64,000 nt of DNA from Undaria pinnatifida (GCA_012845835.1 JABAKD010000023.1:13222862-13286861); one strand, 5' to 3'. Shown: positions 12,261-23,870, numbered from the stretch's first letter. The notes: generated by a model from the letters alone, not told the origin. Numbers and translations: made by a program.

Positions 12261-12513
12261 CGCGTGCTACGACAGAGGTAGCACATTTTTTTCTAAAAAT
12301 ATATTCGGAATGTGACGAGGCTCCTTAACCTACTAATACTAACGTTGGAAACATTTTTTTTTGTTTTGCGTGATTCTCGTTGTGTACCTAGGCCATGGCA
12401 TGTTTCATATAGTGTAGCAGGTATATGGTTTTATCCCAGATTGATTTTGGCAGACGTCTTGAGCTCTCAACTATAAGAACTCCCGAAGAAAACTGGTGGA
12501 CCTCTATCGCTAC
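12261..12513 (+). mobile_element. Small TIR element (MITE-like), copy 2
   Basis: Starts 'cgcgtgctacgacagaggta' and ends '(g)gtggacctctatcgctac'. It has the same interior order as copy 1 ('gaggctccttaa', 'gattctcgttgtgtacctag', 'catggcatgtttcat', 'gtcttgagctctc'). It is followed after about 11 bp by copy 3 in the opposite orientation. Confidence 0.7.
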
Positions 12514-12524
12514 TAACTCTGTCG

Positions 12525-12775
12525 GGTGCTACGATAGAGTGTGCACCACATGTTTTCTGAGGTTTCTCAGAATGGGAGTTTAAGACTATCCCCAAAAACC
12601 GAATTGGAAAAAAGCGAAACTGCTTCACTGGATGAAAAACCCGTTGGCCTAGGTGTACGACTATAATTAGCATCATGCACAACAGAGGAACTATTACGGA
12701 GATTTTGGGTGAATGAACTACGTCTCTTTCACAAAAAAAATCAGACGAAAAGTTCTACCTATATCGTGGCACGCG
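12525..12775 (-). mobile_element. Small TIR element (MITE-like), copy 3, inverted
   Basis: On the plus strand it begins 'gtgctacgatagagtgtgc' and ends 'tacctatatcgtggcacgcg'. The interior words appear reversed ('ggcctaggtgtacgac'). With copy 2 it forms a tail-to-tail pair that could fold into a long hairpin. Confidence 0.6.
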
Positions 12776-14170
12776 TAAGGTGTCGTCACCTGCGCAATTA
12801 TGCCATACGGATGCTGATGCTCGTTTTTGGGGGTGATGGGTCGCCGAGATACATAATAATAGGGAGGTAACTATAGATATGCTCCCTACGTTATGCCGGC
12901 TGGACCGACCTTGCCAACGAAGTCAGCAACATCTCTAGGATGCCCGATTCCGGTCGTAAACGAGAACACATGCTGATATCGCTGGGGACGTTGGGTCTCC
13001 GAACTCAGATATATGGATAGACCCCAAACAAATTGCTTCCTCAGGGACGACTAAGAGTCAGGAAGACGAAATTGTCGGTGAAAGATCTGCCGTCGTTAGC
13101 TCCGGTTCGTAGACAGTTCTTGTCGGCGTCTGTTTATGTGGCCTTTTGTTTATGGCACCCCCCCCCCCCCTCCGCCGGTTAGTTTCATGGCGAAAATAGG
13201 TACGTCATGGATGTTCTCCTCTCCGCTCGTAGACGAGAAGAGGCACCAACTAGGGGTGAATCGTGCGGTGCACCAAAAAACATCTAAGTGTTTGCGATGT
13301 GACTGCACGAGAAAAAGCGTCCAACGCGCCAACAGTGGCGTTACAATGACAGAGACAGGAAGGTGACCGGGGGTACAAAGCCACCGCCCCCAGCGCTGAC
13401 TCTCCCCTTGTCGCCCACCCTTCCCCACTTCATTTCCCCTCAACCCCAACTATATTTATATATTTATATTTATATTTATTTTCAAACACACTCTCCATTC
13501 TTTTTCCACATCGTATTGGCACGCATTTATTTCTCGTGCATCGAGATGTCTTCTGCAATTGGTTGGTTAGTGGCGAGAGAGCACCGGCGGGGTGGAGCCC
13601 GGGGACATCGAACGGGCGTGATCGCAGTAACTCGGTAGCATATGTCAGCGTCAAGACGCCTACTGTAGATCGTAAGTGCCCGGAACTCGACGAATGCGCG
13701 TGGCGGGTGGTCGTCTCCTGCCACCAACAGGCAAGAAACGCCTTCGTCACCGGCCGCTACTATGCCAGACATTCAGCCGCGCAGGTTTCGAAGACGGACA
13801 AGCTGCGGGCGAAAATCGCCGTGGCACAGGAGGGGGTCACACATGGCACAGAACAGAGAAAGAGCCGTCGACATGTGCCAAGAGCGACAGAACGAGCTCG
13901 AAGAAAATCGGAGGCCCGACGGTACTTGAAGATTTTAATACGTAGGGGGGTTAGGTTATGTTTTAGTGTTGCTTTTATGTTGGTTAATTTTTTTTTTTTA
14001 GTTTGTTTTTTTCGCAGTGTGCCCGTGGGTCACTCGCGCGGGTGACTTCCCTGTTCCTTGACGTCATGTAGACCTTTGTGCTACTTGAATTTTTGCCAAG
14101 AATACCCATTAGAAAGGTTCACTACGCTGCTCCAACAAATGGCCTAACGTCTTTTTTTGAGTGAAGTACA
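12776..14170. other. No gene recognised
   Basis: Overlapping frames on both strands at about 13150-14050. The longest is about 169 codons on the plus strand and none has a recognised domain. A C run (about 13157), an AT-rich tract (13451-13480) and a T run (about 13988) are present. 'cactcgcgcgggtgac' at about 14032 resembles the inner palindrome of the element at 27802-28058. Confidence 0.4.
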
Positions 14171-14174
14171 GAGT

Positions 14175-14735
14175 CACTCGTGCGAATATGACATGATAGT
14201 ATGATATGATGTAAATAGTACGAGATGATGGTGTGATATGATTGTATGATATGATAGCAGTATGACACGATTGTAGCATGATATGATAGTAGTATCGTAT
14301 GATAGTAGTATGATATGATAGTAGTATGAGATGATCGTAATATGATATGATAGTAGTATGACATGATAGTAGTATGATATGATTGTATTATGTGGTAGTA
14401 TGATAAAGTAGTATGATAGGATAGTATGGTATGATAGTATGATATGAGAAATGGTATGATAGTAGAATTATATGATAGTAGTATGGTATGATATAGTAGT
14501 ATGATATGATAGTAGTATGAGATGATCGTAGTATGATATGATAGTAGTATGATATGATAGTAGTATGATATGATAGTAGTATGATATGATAGTGGTATGG
14601 TATGATAGAATGATATGATAGTGGTATGATATGATAGTAATATGATATGATAGTATGGTAGGATAATATGATATGATAGTATGATATGATAATATGATAT
14701 GCTAGTATGGTATGATGGTAAGATGTTATAATATG
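14175..14735 (+). repeat. Degenerate (TATGATATGATAGTAG)n satellite
   Basis: About 560 bp built from TATGATA and GTAGTATGA words with a loose period of about 16 bp. The minus strand reads as a 263-codon frame only because the repeat lacks stops in that direction, giving YYHTIISYH-like periodic sequence. I do not regard this as a gene. Confidence 0.95.
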
Positions 14736-14737
14736 AT

Positions 14738-15900
14738 ATGATGGCCGTGGTTGAAGAAGGGGGTATCCTCGCTACCGTATTCTTCGTACATGACCAGTCG
14801 GCGATAGAGACCATGGCGGCGATGTCGGCGATGTCGATGGCGTCGGCAATGCCGGCGGTGGCAGTGCGGCAGGTCAATAAAACAGAAGTACTATCGGGCA
14901 TGGCGCAATGCAAGTGTTCGAACGACGTTGGTTACCGCCGGGGAAAATTCCGCCTTATACGTCTTGAACCATCCTGGCGAACGTCGCGTTTGTATCCAAC
15001 GAGACGAACTCGAAACGAGAACCATCACCTAATTTCCCGTCGCGGCGTGCACGACTGATGGCGACGATTCCTGATCACCCACAGAAGTGCCTCCCCCCGA
15101 GAAGCTGGAGGTCGACATGGTGGCCATGCTGGCGGTCGTGGGCAACGGCGTCACATGGGAAGATGGCATCGACAGCGCATACGAATTGTGAAGGACGATC
15201 TCCGCCGGGGACTCATCTCCCTCGTGGTTTACTGCCCCGCAAACACCTGGGTTGAAAAAGCCTGCATAATAACAACGAAAAGCCCTTCGGTTCACGCTAA
15301 TCGACGAGGACTCCAAAGCAGTATTCTCAACACGGCTCCTAACCGCGGCGTTGTCAGAGGCTAGTATTGGGATGGAGAACATGCCGCACATCGTAACACC
15401 GACATGACCTGCGCTCCACTCCTAATCCAAAGGGGGAAGAGTTATTCACGAGTGATTCGGGCAGGCTCGAGGGGCTCGGCACGAACATAGAAAGGTGACC
15501 GGTCTACGCCTTCGCGGAGAAACCACCGGGGTGAGTGCTTCTTGTCACGGGATGAGGGTTTCGGCAGTTTTGGAGATAATCCTATTATTGTCGACAATTC
15601 GACCACCAAGAAACGCAGCCCGAACTCAAGCCACAACGTGGGCGGGCGTAAGGGGAGGCGAAAATATTAACAGCGGCAATGGCGCTGCCGGCGACACGCC
15701 GTCGGGCGGGCAACAATGATATCGCGGAGCACCAAGGCTGCGGGCAGCGGTGTGGTTGTGAGAGTCGAAGTGGAGGGCGGTTCCACTACGGCGGTGAGCC
15801 CTCCGGGAACTGGCCAGGTGGGCGGGATTTGCCGGTCTCCGACGGAGAAAAAGAAAGATGGGGATATATTTCTTCGGGAATGAGTTGCTTCAGCTGAATA
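14738..15900 (+). pseudogene. Possible decayed coding region, unrecognised
   Basis: Several plus-strand segments read like protein but are broken by stops and shifts. Examples are a segment at about 15090-15185 (containing 'LEVDMVAMLAVVGNGVTW'), one at about 15275-15405 ('RFTLIDEDSKAVFSTRLL'), one at about 15540-15657 ('GFGSFGDNPIIVDNSTTKK') and one at about 15725-15880 ('VVVRVEVEGGSTTAVSPPG'). No domain is recognised. The pieces could be exons of a spliced gene or remains of one. Antisense frames of similar length exist, so the strand is a judgement from composition only. Confidence 0.25.
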
Positions 15901-16656
15901 CTTAACATAAGTAGCCTGGATCAGGGGGGGAGAGCGGGCCTTGGTGCGCGTGGCGAGTAACTACTCAAAGTATATATCCAGCAGATGAGGTCATCCCTCG
16001 CATACATGACAGCCGTTCGACGCGCAGGCGCAATCCGGGTACCGGCCTGGTTCGGTTGATTTTTTGAACTCGCACGTAGTCACCAACTGGTAACTAGCAT
16101 ATCTCACGGAGTGCCGGTAGATGTGGGTGGCGTCGGAGATTTAGACGTTGTGCTGCTGTATAGCAACCATAGCTCGAATACCCACCACGAAGAGAAAATC
16201 AAATTAAGATGGCGGATGATGTATAGCTAGGTCGCGCTTTTCATTTTGCACGGGAAGCACCAGACAGGATGCGCGATCTACGCGTGTCGCCATAGGTGTA
16301 GCGGGTTTGCCCTCGAAGATATTTTTTTTTTCCAAGACCTGACCTGTTCCACAACGGTGGCGGGCTGTATCACCGTCACTGAATTTTCGATTTTGGCGTA
16401 CAATTTGGCGTACTTTGCACTTGCGTCGCCCGTCGGCACCCCTCACCCCCTTACTCGCAGGATGTTGATCGTGAAAGACATGAACGATGCCTCTCGGTGA
16501 ATTTCCGTAGAACCGCCTTCCTTCCCGCTTGTCGGACACGCGTTCTACTGAGGTTCAATGGTAAACGATAGGCCTTTGATAGCAATATCTTGGTTGTGTT
16601 CAGCTAATAGGGGTTTTGGTGTGTTCCTTCTGCCGCCTTTGGAGCATTATCAAGAA
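15901..16656. other. No gene recognised
   Basis: A minus-strand frame of 111 codons (16204-16539) and a plus-strand frame overlap without recognisable features. Nothing else stands out. Confidence 0.4.
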
Positions 16657-16923
16657 CGTGCTACGATGGAGGTATCATTCTTTGTCTGAATTTTTTTTTG
16701 AATGATAGGGATCTTAACCCAAAAATGTCGGGAAAAAAAAAAAATAGACCGTTTATTTCTGCATGATTTTCGTTGTGTACCTAGGGCATGGTATTTTTCA
16801 TCCGCGATAAAGCAGGTTCATTTTTTTGTCCGCATCGTTTTTTGGGGTCAAGAAGGACACGTCTTTACCTCTCAAATTGAGGAACATCAGAAAATAAGTG
16901 GTACACCTCTTTCGTAGGGCGTT
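16657..16923 (+). mobile_element. Small TIR element (MITE-like), copy 4
   Basis: Begins 'cgtgctacgatggaggtatc' and ends 'ggtacacctctttcgtaggg'. Interior words match the family: 'gattttcgttgtgtacctag', 'catggtatttttcatc', 'gcgataaagcaggttc', 'acctctcaaattgagg'. About 267 bp, with no coding content. Confidence 0.7.
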
Positions 16924-19507
16924 GCCTCACGTCGAAGACACGTTTTTCGTAACATAATCGTCGCTCTCTTCGGTCGCGCATATACTTGATGAACCGCGTG
17001 CTAGCCAACTTAACGGCAGAAAGAATGGGAATCCCCCTTTTCCTTGCCCTCGAGGTATCGGCGTTTTCACTGGGGGAATGGGGAGTGGGTGATCAACCAA
17101 TTATTTATCGAATACACTTGGTCATTCCGGTGTGGGTAAAACCGCAGCGTGTCGTGCTTTTGGCCAAATGTGTTGAGGGGCGTCACAAAGCTTGGGGTCG
17201 GATCCCGGGCGCGTTCTCGATGCGGGCCACGAAGGCAAGCTTCCGTTGTTGTTAGATAAGCCATACAGAGACCTCCTGGTACACGTCCCATTCGAAGCGT
17301 TTTTTAGTTTCGTGGTGTACGCAACACGACGACGTCCTTCTCGCGGACATAGCTAACGCAGCAGCTTAGCAAGGTTGTCATCATGTGGTCAGACGACACA
17401 CTGCGGATCGCTTCGCAATCGGAGGTAACTTCCGTGATGGGGAAAGGGTCGGTCGTTTTGCGAAGGTTTTTAAGGCTCTGGCAAAGTAGTTTGCGCTACC
17501 AATGCCTAGTCAGTTCCACACGCTCACCTAATTGGCCAGTAACAAAGTACTTTAGATTTCTGGGGTGGGTTGATGCGGTCGTGGACGGGTCGTTCGCGAG
17601 TCGGTCCCCGTCGCGAGTCAGACGACGACGACTGGTCATTCGTTTTCCCGTCTTGTCCGAAAAGAGGTGATGAGGCTGACAGGGGGTAGTAGCTACACAT
17701 TGGAAGAGTCACTGCTAGGCTTAATTTTACAGATACATTCGTGCGCTCCGATTAACGATGAGGCTGAAGACACGATAAGGGGGTTGCGTTTGTAAACGAT
17801 GTTGTAGTCGACGGTCGATTTCGACAACGACACGAGGAAGCCCCTTCGCGTCCACGTGCATGTGAGAGGGACAATACGTATAAGTTTTGTTTCCATTTAG
17901 TCGCCATAACAGGCATGCTTTGGGGCTTCACGGCTTTGGCTTAGGCACCAGACCAACACGTACGCGAGAGTGTCGCAATGAGGGGAGATAAACTGCCGGC
18001 CGTCTACTGGACCAACATTGATTTACGGAAAGACGCAAAGCATGGGTGTGTACGGTTGTGCGTGTACCCTGCTGCTTAGAACTGCGCAGTCGTTCGTATC
18101 TTAGTGGAGAACAAGTTCGTGGTGTGCTGAATGTTCGGATGGAAGGTGTGTCAAGTGTCGATAGATCCAGCATCGCTCCCAATCCTCACTGCGCGCCGTC
18201 CCGACATTGAATGGCAGCGCAACACATTGTCAAAGCGGGAGAGGATCCTTCGCACCGAAAGGCTGACCTCCAGCACGTCAGAGGTTCTGTCGCCAGACCG
18301 ACGAATTGTATGTGTACGAGTCTGGTAGACGGGCTTGCTGTTCGTTTTGCAGGTTCACGGTTTATCCGAAGTGCGTAGAGTCGAGTGATTGAAGTTGTAG
18401 TATAGCTTTGAGGCCTTTGATTGGGTTTGTCCCTTCATGTTGCAGGCCAAAAGGTAATTTGTCGTAGACTACTTTGATACGTATCGAGTCAGAACGATGG
18501 TTCCAGCGGTTGGATGTATGAGTGCAGCTACCCGTTGTAGGTCTCCCGTGATCTGGACATTGTGAACATGAAAAAGGTTTTTACAGGATCATGTTAACGT
18601 GAAGAGCCGCCTGTCGTAGTTGATAGCGGTCGTGGTTTCTAATCCTTCTGACGTGGAATGCTGTCATCCCTTCATGAAGCATGGAGGAGAAGGTGTTTTA
18701 CTGCGTATATGACTGATTTGTTTCCTGTCGGCACGGTTGGACGAGCTACTCGCCGAAGATTCTGGGGCCGTTCCCATACTGAATCCCCTGGCGTGGGTGC
18801 CGTTTCTTTCTTCGGCGTCAGGAACGTAGTTGGTTTATCGGTATCGACAACAGGCCGCCAAAGCGAAAGATTGTTTGAACTGGGTGACACAGGTGGCGAG
18901 GTAACAAGCAGAAGGGTACGCTTGCGGAAGCGAACAAAGTTTCGGGGTAGGAAGTGGTCGTTTTTGGTCGACGGCTGCGCTGCCGTGCAGACGTTGGAGT
19001 TGGCGTCACGCGGCTCTAGAGTTCGCTATTTGAACACATTCTCTTCGTGCCCTTGTGGCACTCACACTGTAGGAGCTGCGAGGTACGGCCGTGTCTTCCG
19101 CGTTACCTAAGATTTGCCGGTAAATTCCGGTAAAAGTCGAGTTATTCTCGCTCTGCATGCCATCCGTTTCGTCAGCGCGACCACACTCGCGGCAAGGGGA
19201 GACGTATTGTATCAAGTGATCATTGGGTGAGGTGGGTACGAAAGAGTCCGACACGTAGAAGGCGTGTTACATACGTACGTGCAGGTAAGTTATTTGAGAA
19301 ACGTACCCTGTGAGCTAGACGTCGCATACACTTCGAAGAGATAGGCAGCTAAGGGAAGCAATTGTGCGCAGTAGTATACGACATTAGCGGTATCTGATGA
19401 ACTCGGTGATGAGCCGAATGATGCCACACCATTCGGAGTCTTGGTAATCCGAGACGACAGTAGGAGGCATTAGCTAAGAACCCGGCCGGCCTCATCATCA
19501 TAGTAGG
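16924..19507. other. Unassigned; weak exon candidates on the minus strand near 17530-17896
   Basis: At 17693-17896 a minus-strand frame reads like protein ('STVDYNIVYKRNPLIVSSAS'). The next frame (17524-17712) runs to a donor-like AG|GTGAGC near 17533. These could be exons of a small gene, but I find no start, no consistent phase and no domain. A 150-codon plus-strand frame at 18658-19110 is also unrecognised. Confidence 0.2.
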
Positions 19508-19740
19508 CGGGTACATGAATAGAGGTGTTGCACCACGTTTCGTCAGGTTCCTCATGATGTAGGGGCTTAAGATCTCTCCCAAAAACTGATTTGGAGGGAA
19601 ATAAACCTGCTTTATCGCGGATGAAATATCCCATGGGCTAGATACACAACGTTAATCGGGCAAAGAGAGGGCCCACTGGACCCGCCCCATCATCAAGAAA
19701 CTGTTTCCGGCGAAAGAGCCACCTCTACCGTAGCATGCGG
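19508..19740 (-). mobile_element. Small TIR element (MITE-like), copy 5
   Basis: Minus-strand orientation. Its ends are 'gtacatgaatagaggtg' and 'ccacctctaccgtagcatgc'. The interior 'cctgctttatcgcggatgaa' is the reverse complement of the matching block in copy 4 (near 16805), as is 'gatacacaacg'. Confidence 0.65.
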
Positions 19741-20012
19741 CAGAAACAGCTATACAACTCGCGGTACAGCTGTACACACATATGTTCGAGATTCGAGGTG
19801 GATCGCGCAGTGAGGTGCGATTGGTGTATTCGGCAAAGGGGTAAAGTATAGCTCTCGCACAAAGCCACAAAAATAATGACAAAATAAATATTCTTTCGAA
19901 GATATTCAATAACGGATTGTTTTGCGTATAGACGAAGTTGTGTTTTAACAAGTAGACGGTGCGACCGGCATATGACGGCAAATCGAAAGACACACCTATG
20001 GCTGTGAAATAT

Positions 20013-20192
20013 TATACATACAATACAAGGGTTCCGCATGAGTCTCGGCATTTGCCGGCACCCACGCTCCGTGTAGGGCAGGGCAGGCTTCGACTTGTTC
20101 CATTCAATGGTCGATAGAGAATACCAAACCGTTACCACAAAGCATTTAGTCCTCGCGTGTAGAATGTAAAGTAATGCCAAGAGATTGATATA
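20013..20192 (+). repeat. Dispersed repeat, copy 1 (relatives at 52.3 and 62 kb)
   Basis: Shares 'tacaagggttccgcatg', 'ccggcacccac', 'gtagggcagggcag' and 'taatgccaagag' in order with 52325-52500, and in inverse orientation with 62040-62195. The minus-strand reading is also conserved: 'ALLYILHARTK' here against 'ALPYILYMQT' at 52 kb and 'ALPYILYAQT' at 62 kb. This hints that a protein-coding element is the source. Confidence 0.7.
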
Positions 20193-20256
20193 AAGTTACA
20201 GTGGACTACACACTTCCTCTGTCGTTTTCTCCGTTTCTCTATTTTCCGTATCATTT

Positions 20257-20875
20257 CCGTTTGGAAAATCCACTCATGTCACGTTTACTTATCAGTAACC
20301 GCTATTGCATTTTCTCTATGGTTAATATACGATCCTTCTCATATGTGTCACATTGTGATACTGTACGGGTGTGTAAGCTCATAGCCCGTACCCGCCGTAG
20401 TGTGAGTATGAGCCTGTTACGTTTCTTCCATTAAGATTGTTCCGTCCTAGGAAGGGAGGTATGTGGACTCGTCGGGGGCAGAAGCCGAGCCTCTCTCTCT
20501 TGGCGGCATTAGGGTCTGGAGGTGATCTTCTCCCGTGTGTGAAAATTCGGCATCTTTTCTGTTTGGAAAATCCACTCACATGTAACGATTTTGGTTTGTC
20601 AGTAACCGTCATTGTATTCGCCGATGGTTAGGATACGACCCTTTTCATCTGTGTCACAGTGTGACACGGTACGGGTATGTACGTTGATAGCTCGTACCCA
20701 CCGTAGTACAAGTGGCGACCTACTGCATTCATGTCCTGGAGATCGTTCCGCCTTAGGAAGGGAGGTATGGGGACTCCTCGGGGGCAGAAGCCGATAATCT
20801 TTTTCTTTCCGGCAGGAAGATCTTTAGTGATCTTCTCCCATACTCAGCCGTAGGCTTTTCCGTACTTTGCATTTC
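20257..20875 (+). repeat. ~302-bp tandem duplication
   Basis: Copy 1 (about 20257-20558) and copy 2 (about 20559-20875) both start with 'gtttggaaaatccactca'. They share 'cagtaaccg', 'gtgtcaca(t/g)tgtga', 'gtacccgccgtag' or 'gtacccaccgtag', 'taggaagggaggtatg' and 'tcgggggcagaagccga'. The copies differ at many positions, so the event is old. Short frames cross it but none is conserved end to end. Confidence 0.8.
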
Positions 20876-20899
20876 AAACAGTGGCCAAGCCACCACTGG

Positions 20900-22789
20900 G
20901 TGCACACATTCAGCCCGATCCACAAATAATACTACTCCAGTATGCGCAATGTGCACGTGGTGCCAAGGTGACAAGAGGCCGTCGAGTAACAAGCTTGGAT
21001 GATGCAAGGGCGCATGAGCAGGGGGACGCAGATGCGAACCGGCTCTTTAGCAAGCAAGGAGCTCGTCGCTCAGAGTTGGGTTTGTCAGACCTTGTCGGTG
21101 GCAGCGTTAGGTTACGGACGAGTGAGACGATGTCGTCGTTGGTTGTACGTAGTCGACACTTACCCGCCAGCTCTTAGATGTCTGAGAGGGAGGGACGCTT
21201 GAGCGAGGAGTAGCACGCCAAAAATTCGGCGGCTGGACCGATGACCGGCCAATAGAGACGTAACGCATCATCGCGTGGCACGTCGGCTTAGGGTGCTGCT
21301 CTCGCTTCCGATCGGGCATGCAAATAACGCTCGACGAAATCAGCGAATCGCAATTCAGCATCGTCGGCGAGGACGTCCGACCTTGTACGTGCAGTCGGCG
21401 TGTCACCAAGAATAGGCGTGAGCCGTAAGAGAGGAGTTCCCATGGATAGGCTCTGCGATGCCGTGGTCGGGCGGAAGTGGCATCGTACAAACCGTCGAGG
21501 GTCGGCAAGAGCAGGGGCCGCAGCGGCGGGTGAAGCCGGCAGCGGCCGTGGGACTCCCGGCGGGGTTGTATCTCGACCGAAAGATGGATGAGGGGCCCCG
21601 CTGGGCCCGAGTCGATACTCTACAGCAGGATGCATTATTTGATGTTGTCGCCGTTCTTAGGCGCGACGTCTTCGACGGAGGGGCTGGAGTGACAAGCGAG
21701 GCAGAGACGGACACAGTCGAAGCGGTGGTCGCGGCGGAGTCCATCTCCTGTGTGTAGAACTCTTTGATAGATGAATCGGCTGTGCGATTGGCGTCGCTGC
21801 AGCCAGGGCTTCTGTGGAACCCGTGGCGCCCTCGATGCGTATGGCAAAAACCGAAGCGGAAACGGTGTCAGCGGCAAGCGAAATCGACCTGTGGCCGGAA
21901 CAGCCTTCGGCGATGGCGACGGTGGCGGAAACACGAGGGACCAATCTCCACGGGAAAGCAGAAAGGCTGTCAATCCTTACACGTGGCTCGTGTGTGCGAA
22001 ATTCGCTAAATGCGGTAGAGGTGAGAGGGAGCCCACCCAACGCAGCATGTTCAGTGTTGGGCACGAGCCCACCCAAGACAGCGCTTGCAGCGAGAGGCGC
22101 GAGTCCACCCAAGGCAATGCGTTCGGTGCGGGTCACGAGTCCAACCAAAGCAGTGCTTTCGGTGCGGGGCATGAGTCTACCGAAACTGACCCCTGGCATC
22201 GGCGAAAAGGGAGCGCGCAGCTCGCTGGTCCGTAAGAGAGGTAGATACCGCCATCTCCAACGAGGTTGGGGCGTGTCGACCCCACGAGGTTGGTGCTTGT
22301 CAAGCCTTTGTAGTCGTACTCCCTGGCAGGCTCTGGCAAGCGGTCCTGAAAAGTCGACGACGCCGTTAGCGCTGCCTTTTTGGTACTCGAGTGCGCAATT
22401 GAACGCGGTGACGAACTCAAACTACCGCTGGACTCGTGCATTGAGGGTCCCGACTTTGTCGATGCTGTCCTGCGCCTTGAGGCCGGATGATATGCGGAAC
22501 ATTGTTCCCCGCAGTACCCTCGGAGGCGTTTAAGAGCCCAAAATACGCTGCCGGTCCCCAAATCCACAGGAGTCCATTGCCTCAAGGAGTCGAGCGTTGC
22601 TCGACTGAAGTACGCGATTTTCATAGTGAACGAAACGTCGTCCATCGTCACAGTATCCCCGACGAAACCGCGGCCGTGTTCTGACAGCGTAAGGTCAGGA
22701 CCGACGCCTGAAGCTATCTCCAAAACCTCACGGCTTTTAGTTGGCCAACGCGCCTGAAAAATAGATCGAAAACTCTGAATGTGAAGCAT
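20900..22789 (-). pseudogene. Decayed minus-strand coding region, unrecognised; includes copy 2 of the segment at 10.4 kb
   Basis: From about 22199 down to 20900 one minus-strand phase is open apart from a few stops and shifts and reads like protein. Examples are 'LADDAELRFADFVERYLHAR' at about 21310-21370 and 'RLYWPVIGPAAEFLACYSS' at about 21215-21275. At 21655-21890 it contains the segment duplicated at 10.4 kb. Near 22027-22200 lies a 36-bp (12-codon) tandem repeat of about four units, in frame on both strands. At the upstream end a 218-codon frame (22133-22789) opens with 'REVLEIASGVG', which resembles the nucleotide-binding motif I of SAM methyltransferases. The following residues give no further support, so that assignment is weak. 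I read the region as one or more dead genes, possibly part of a mobile element. Confidence 0.3.
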
Positions 22790-22839
22790 GGCGAACGCTG
22801 GCCGCTGTTAACCAGGGTTATATACGGGGCGGTTTATCC

Positions 22840-23170
22840 TGTCAGTTCGGTGCGGTTTGGGGCGGTTAGCATCACCGAACCGCACAGTACGATTCCTGAT
22901 TTCTGAAAACCGCACCTAGCCGCACCGTAGGATACACGAAACAACCGAAGTTTCCGTCGCATTTACGATTTTAGAGAACCGAACGATCGCACTGCAGGAT
23001 TTTCAAATACTCAAAAACCGCACCAAACCGCGCCAAAGGACATATTACAGCACCGAGCCGCACCGCAAGATTTACAATATCCGAAAACCGCACCGAACCG
23101 CACACCGTAAGATTTCTGCGTTCATAAAACTGCACCGATCCGGACCGTAAGGTTATCAACTTGAAAAAAT
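22840..23170. repeat. Degenerate minisatellite of CCGCACCGTA-type units
   Basis: Repeats of about 45-55 bp alternate a 'ccgaaccgcaccg' core with 'taagatttacaatatccg'-like spacers. At least six units are visible, with increasing divergence toward the right end. It lies directly beside the C-terminal end of the NADAR relic. Confidence 0.75.
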
Positions 23171-23282
23171 CCTGCCGTGCACGGACTGATAACCGTGAAG
23201 AATCCCGCTGTGAACGACCCGGCCGCGGCGCGAACGAAATTTCTTGGTTCTTGCAGTCGCAGTGCAGGTGCGGAACCGACTA

Positions 23283-23785
23283 GGGGAGGCCGGGTGTGCC
23301 GACACGATCTCACTGTCGGGAACAGCTTCGCGAAAGGCAGAAAGTGCCTCATCGAGCTATTGTTTGCTCTCCACTGGCATGGGTTGTTGATCTTGGGATC
23401 ATCCGCACGGAGGCAATTGCCCCACACTGCGTCCAGAGGGCTGGATTCAGCCAGAGGCTTGTTGTCAGAGCTCCAAAGGTGATTTTTTATCGCTTGATTC
23501 TGCCTGAAAATGGGCGTAGGTGCCAGATTACACGGCATTTTGCTTCTCCCTGTCCCCAACACCGGAGTCAGAAGTTGCGCACACCTCGACCAATGCGTTT
23601 GCGTGTGCTTGGAGTAAGCGATTACATGGTGAGTCCCACTGCTCGATGGTCTTCGAAACGCCTGGTCTTTTCGGCCATTATCTACTTCTCCGCGCAAGAA
23701 TATGGCACGTCGTTCACGACAAACGACGAAGGGGATCAAAGTGGAAAATAGGATGGGGGCTGCCAGGAACAACACCACTTTGTCT
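23283..23785 (-). pseudogene. NADAR-domain (YbiA-like) pseudogene
   Basis: Minus-strand translation in shifting frames follows a NADAR domain from end to end. The N-terminal part reads 'DKVVLFLAAP' (about 23755-23785). Next comes the conserved 'VPYSCAEK' followed by 'IMAEKTRRFEDHRAV' (about 23640-23710), then 'KRIGRGVRNF' (about 23590), and the C-terminal hallmark 'LDAVWGNCLRADDPKINNP' with 'QWR' (about 23365-23425). The end corresponds to 'ALSAFREAV' (about 23310-23340). Known NADAR proteins hydrolyse the N-glycosidic bond of ADP-ribose-type or riboflavin-intermediate substrates. Several in-frame stops (one replaces the Tyr usually found after CAE[QK]) and at least two frameshifts rule out a working protein. 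A 292-codon open frame on this strand (23122-24000) runs through the relic but follows the ancestral frame only in parts. No splice-site arrangement would repair all breaks, so I call a pseudogene, not an intron-containing gene. Confidence 0.75.
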
Positions 23786-23870
23786 GTGGCGTATGCGAGA
23801 GAAAGGCCAAAACCCGTGTTGGAATTCGGGCTTTCAATGTCACCGTTGGGGAACGGCCCTCGTTTGGGCT

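Noticed and set aside
14122-14913. 263-codon minus-strand frame
   Set aside because: It is the stop-free strand of a TATGA satellite; the periodic Tyr/His/Ile sequence follows the DNA repeat.
22133-22789. Methyltransferase gene on the basis of 'REVLEIASGVG'
   Set aside because: Only motif I is present; the rest of the frame lacks the further conserved blocks and ends in the 36-bp repeat.
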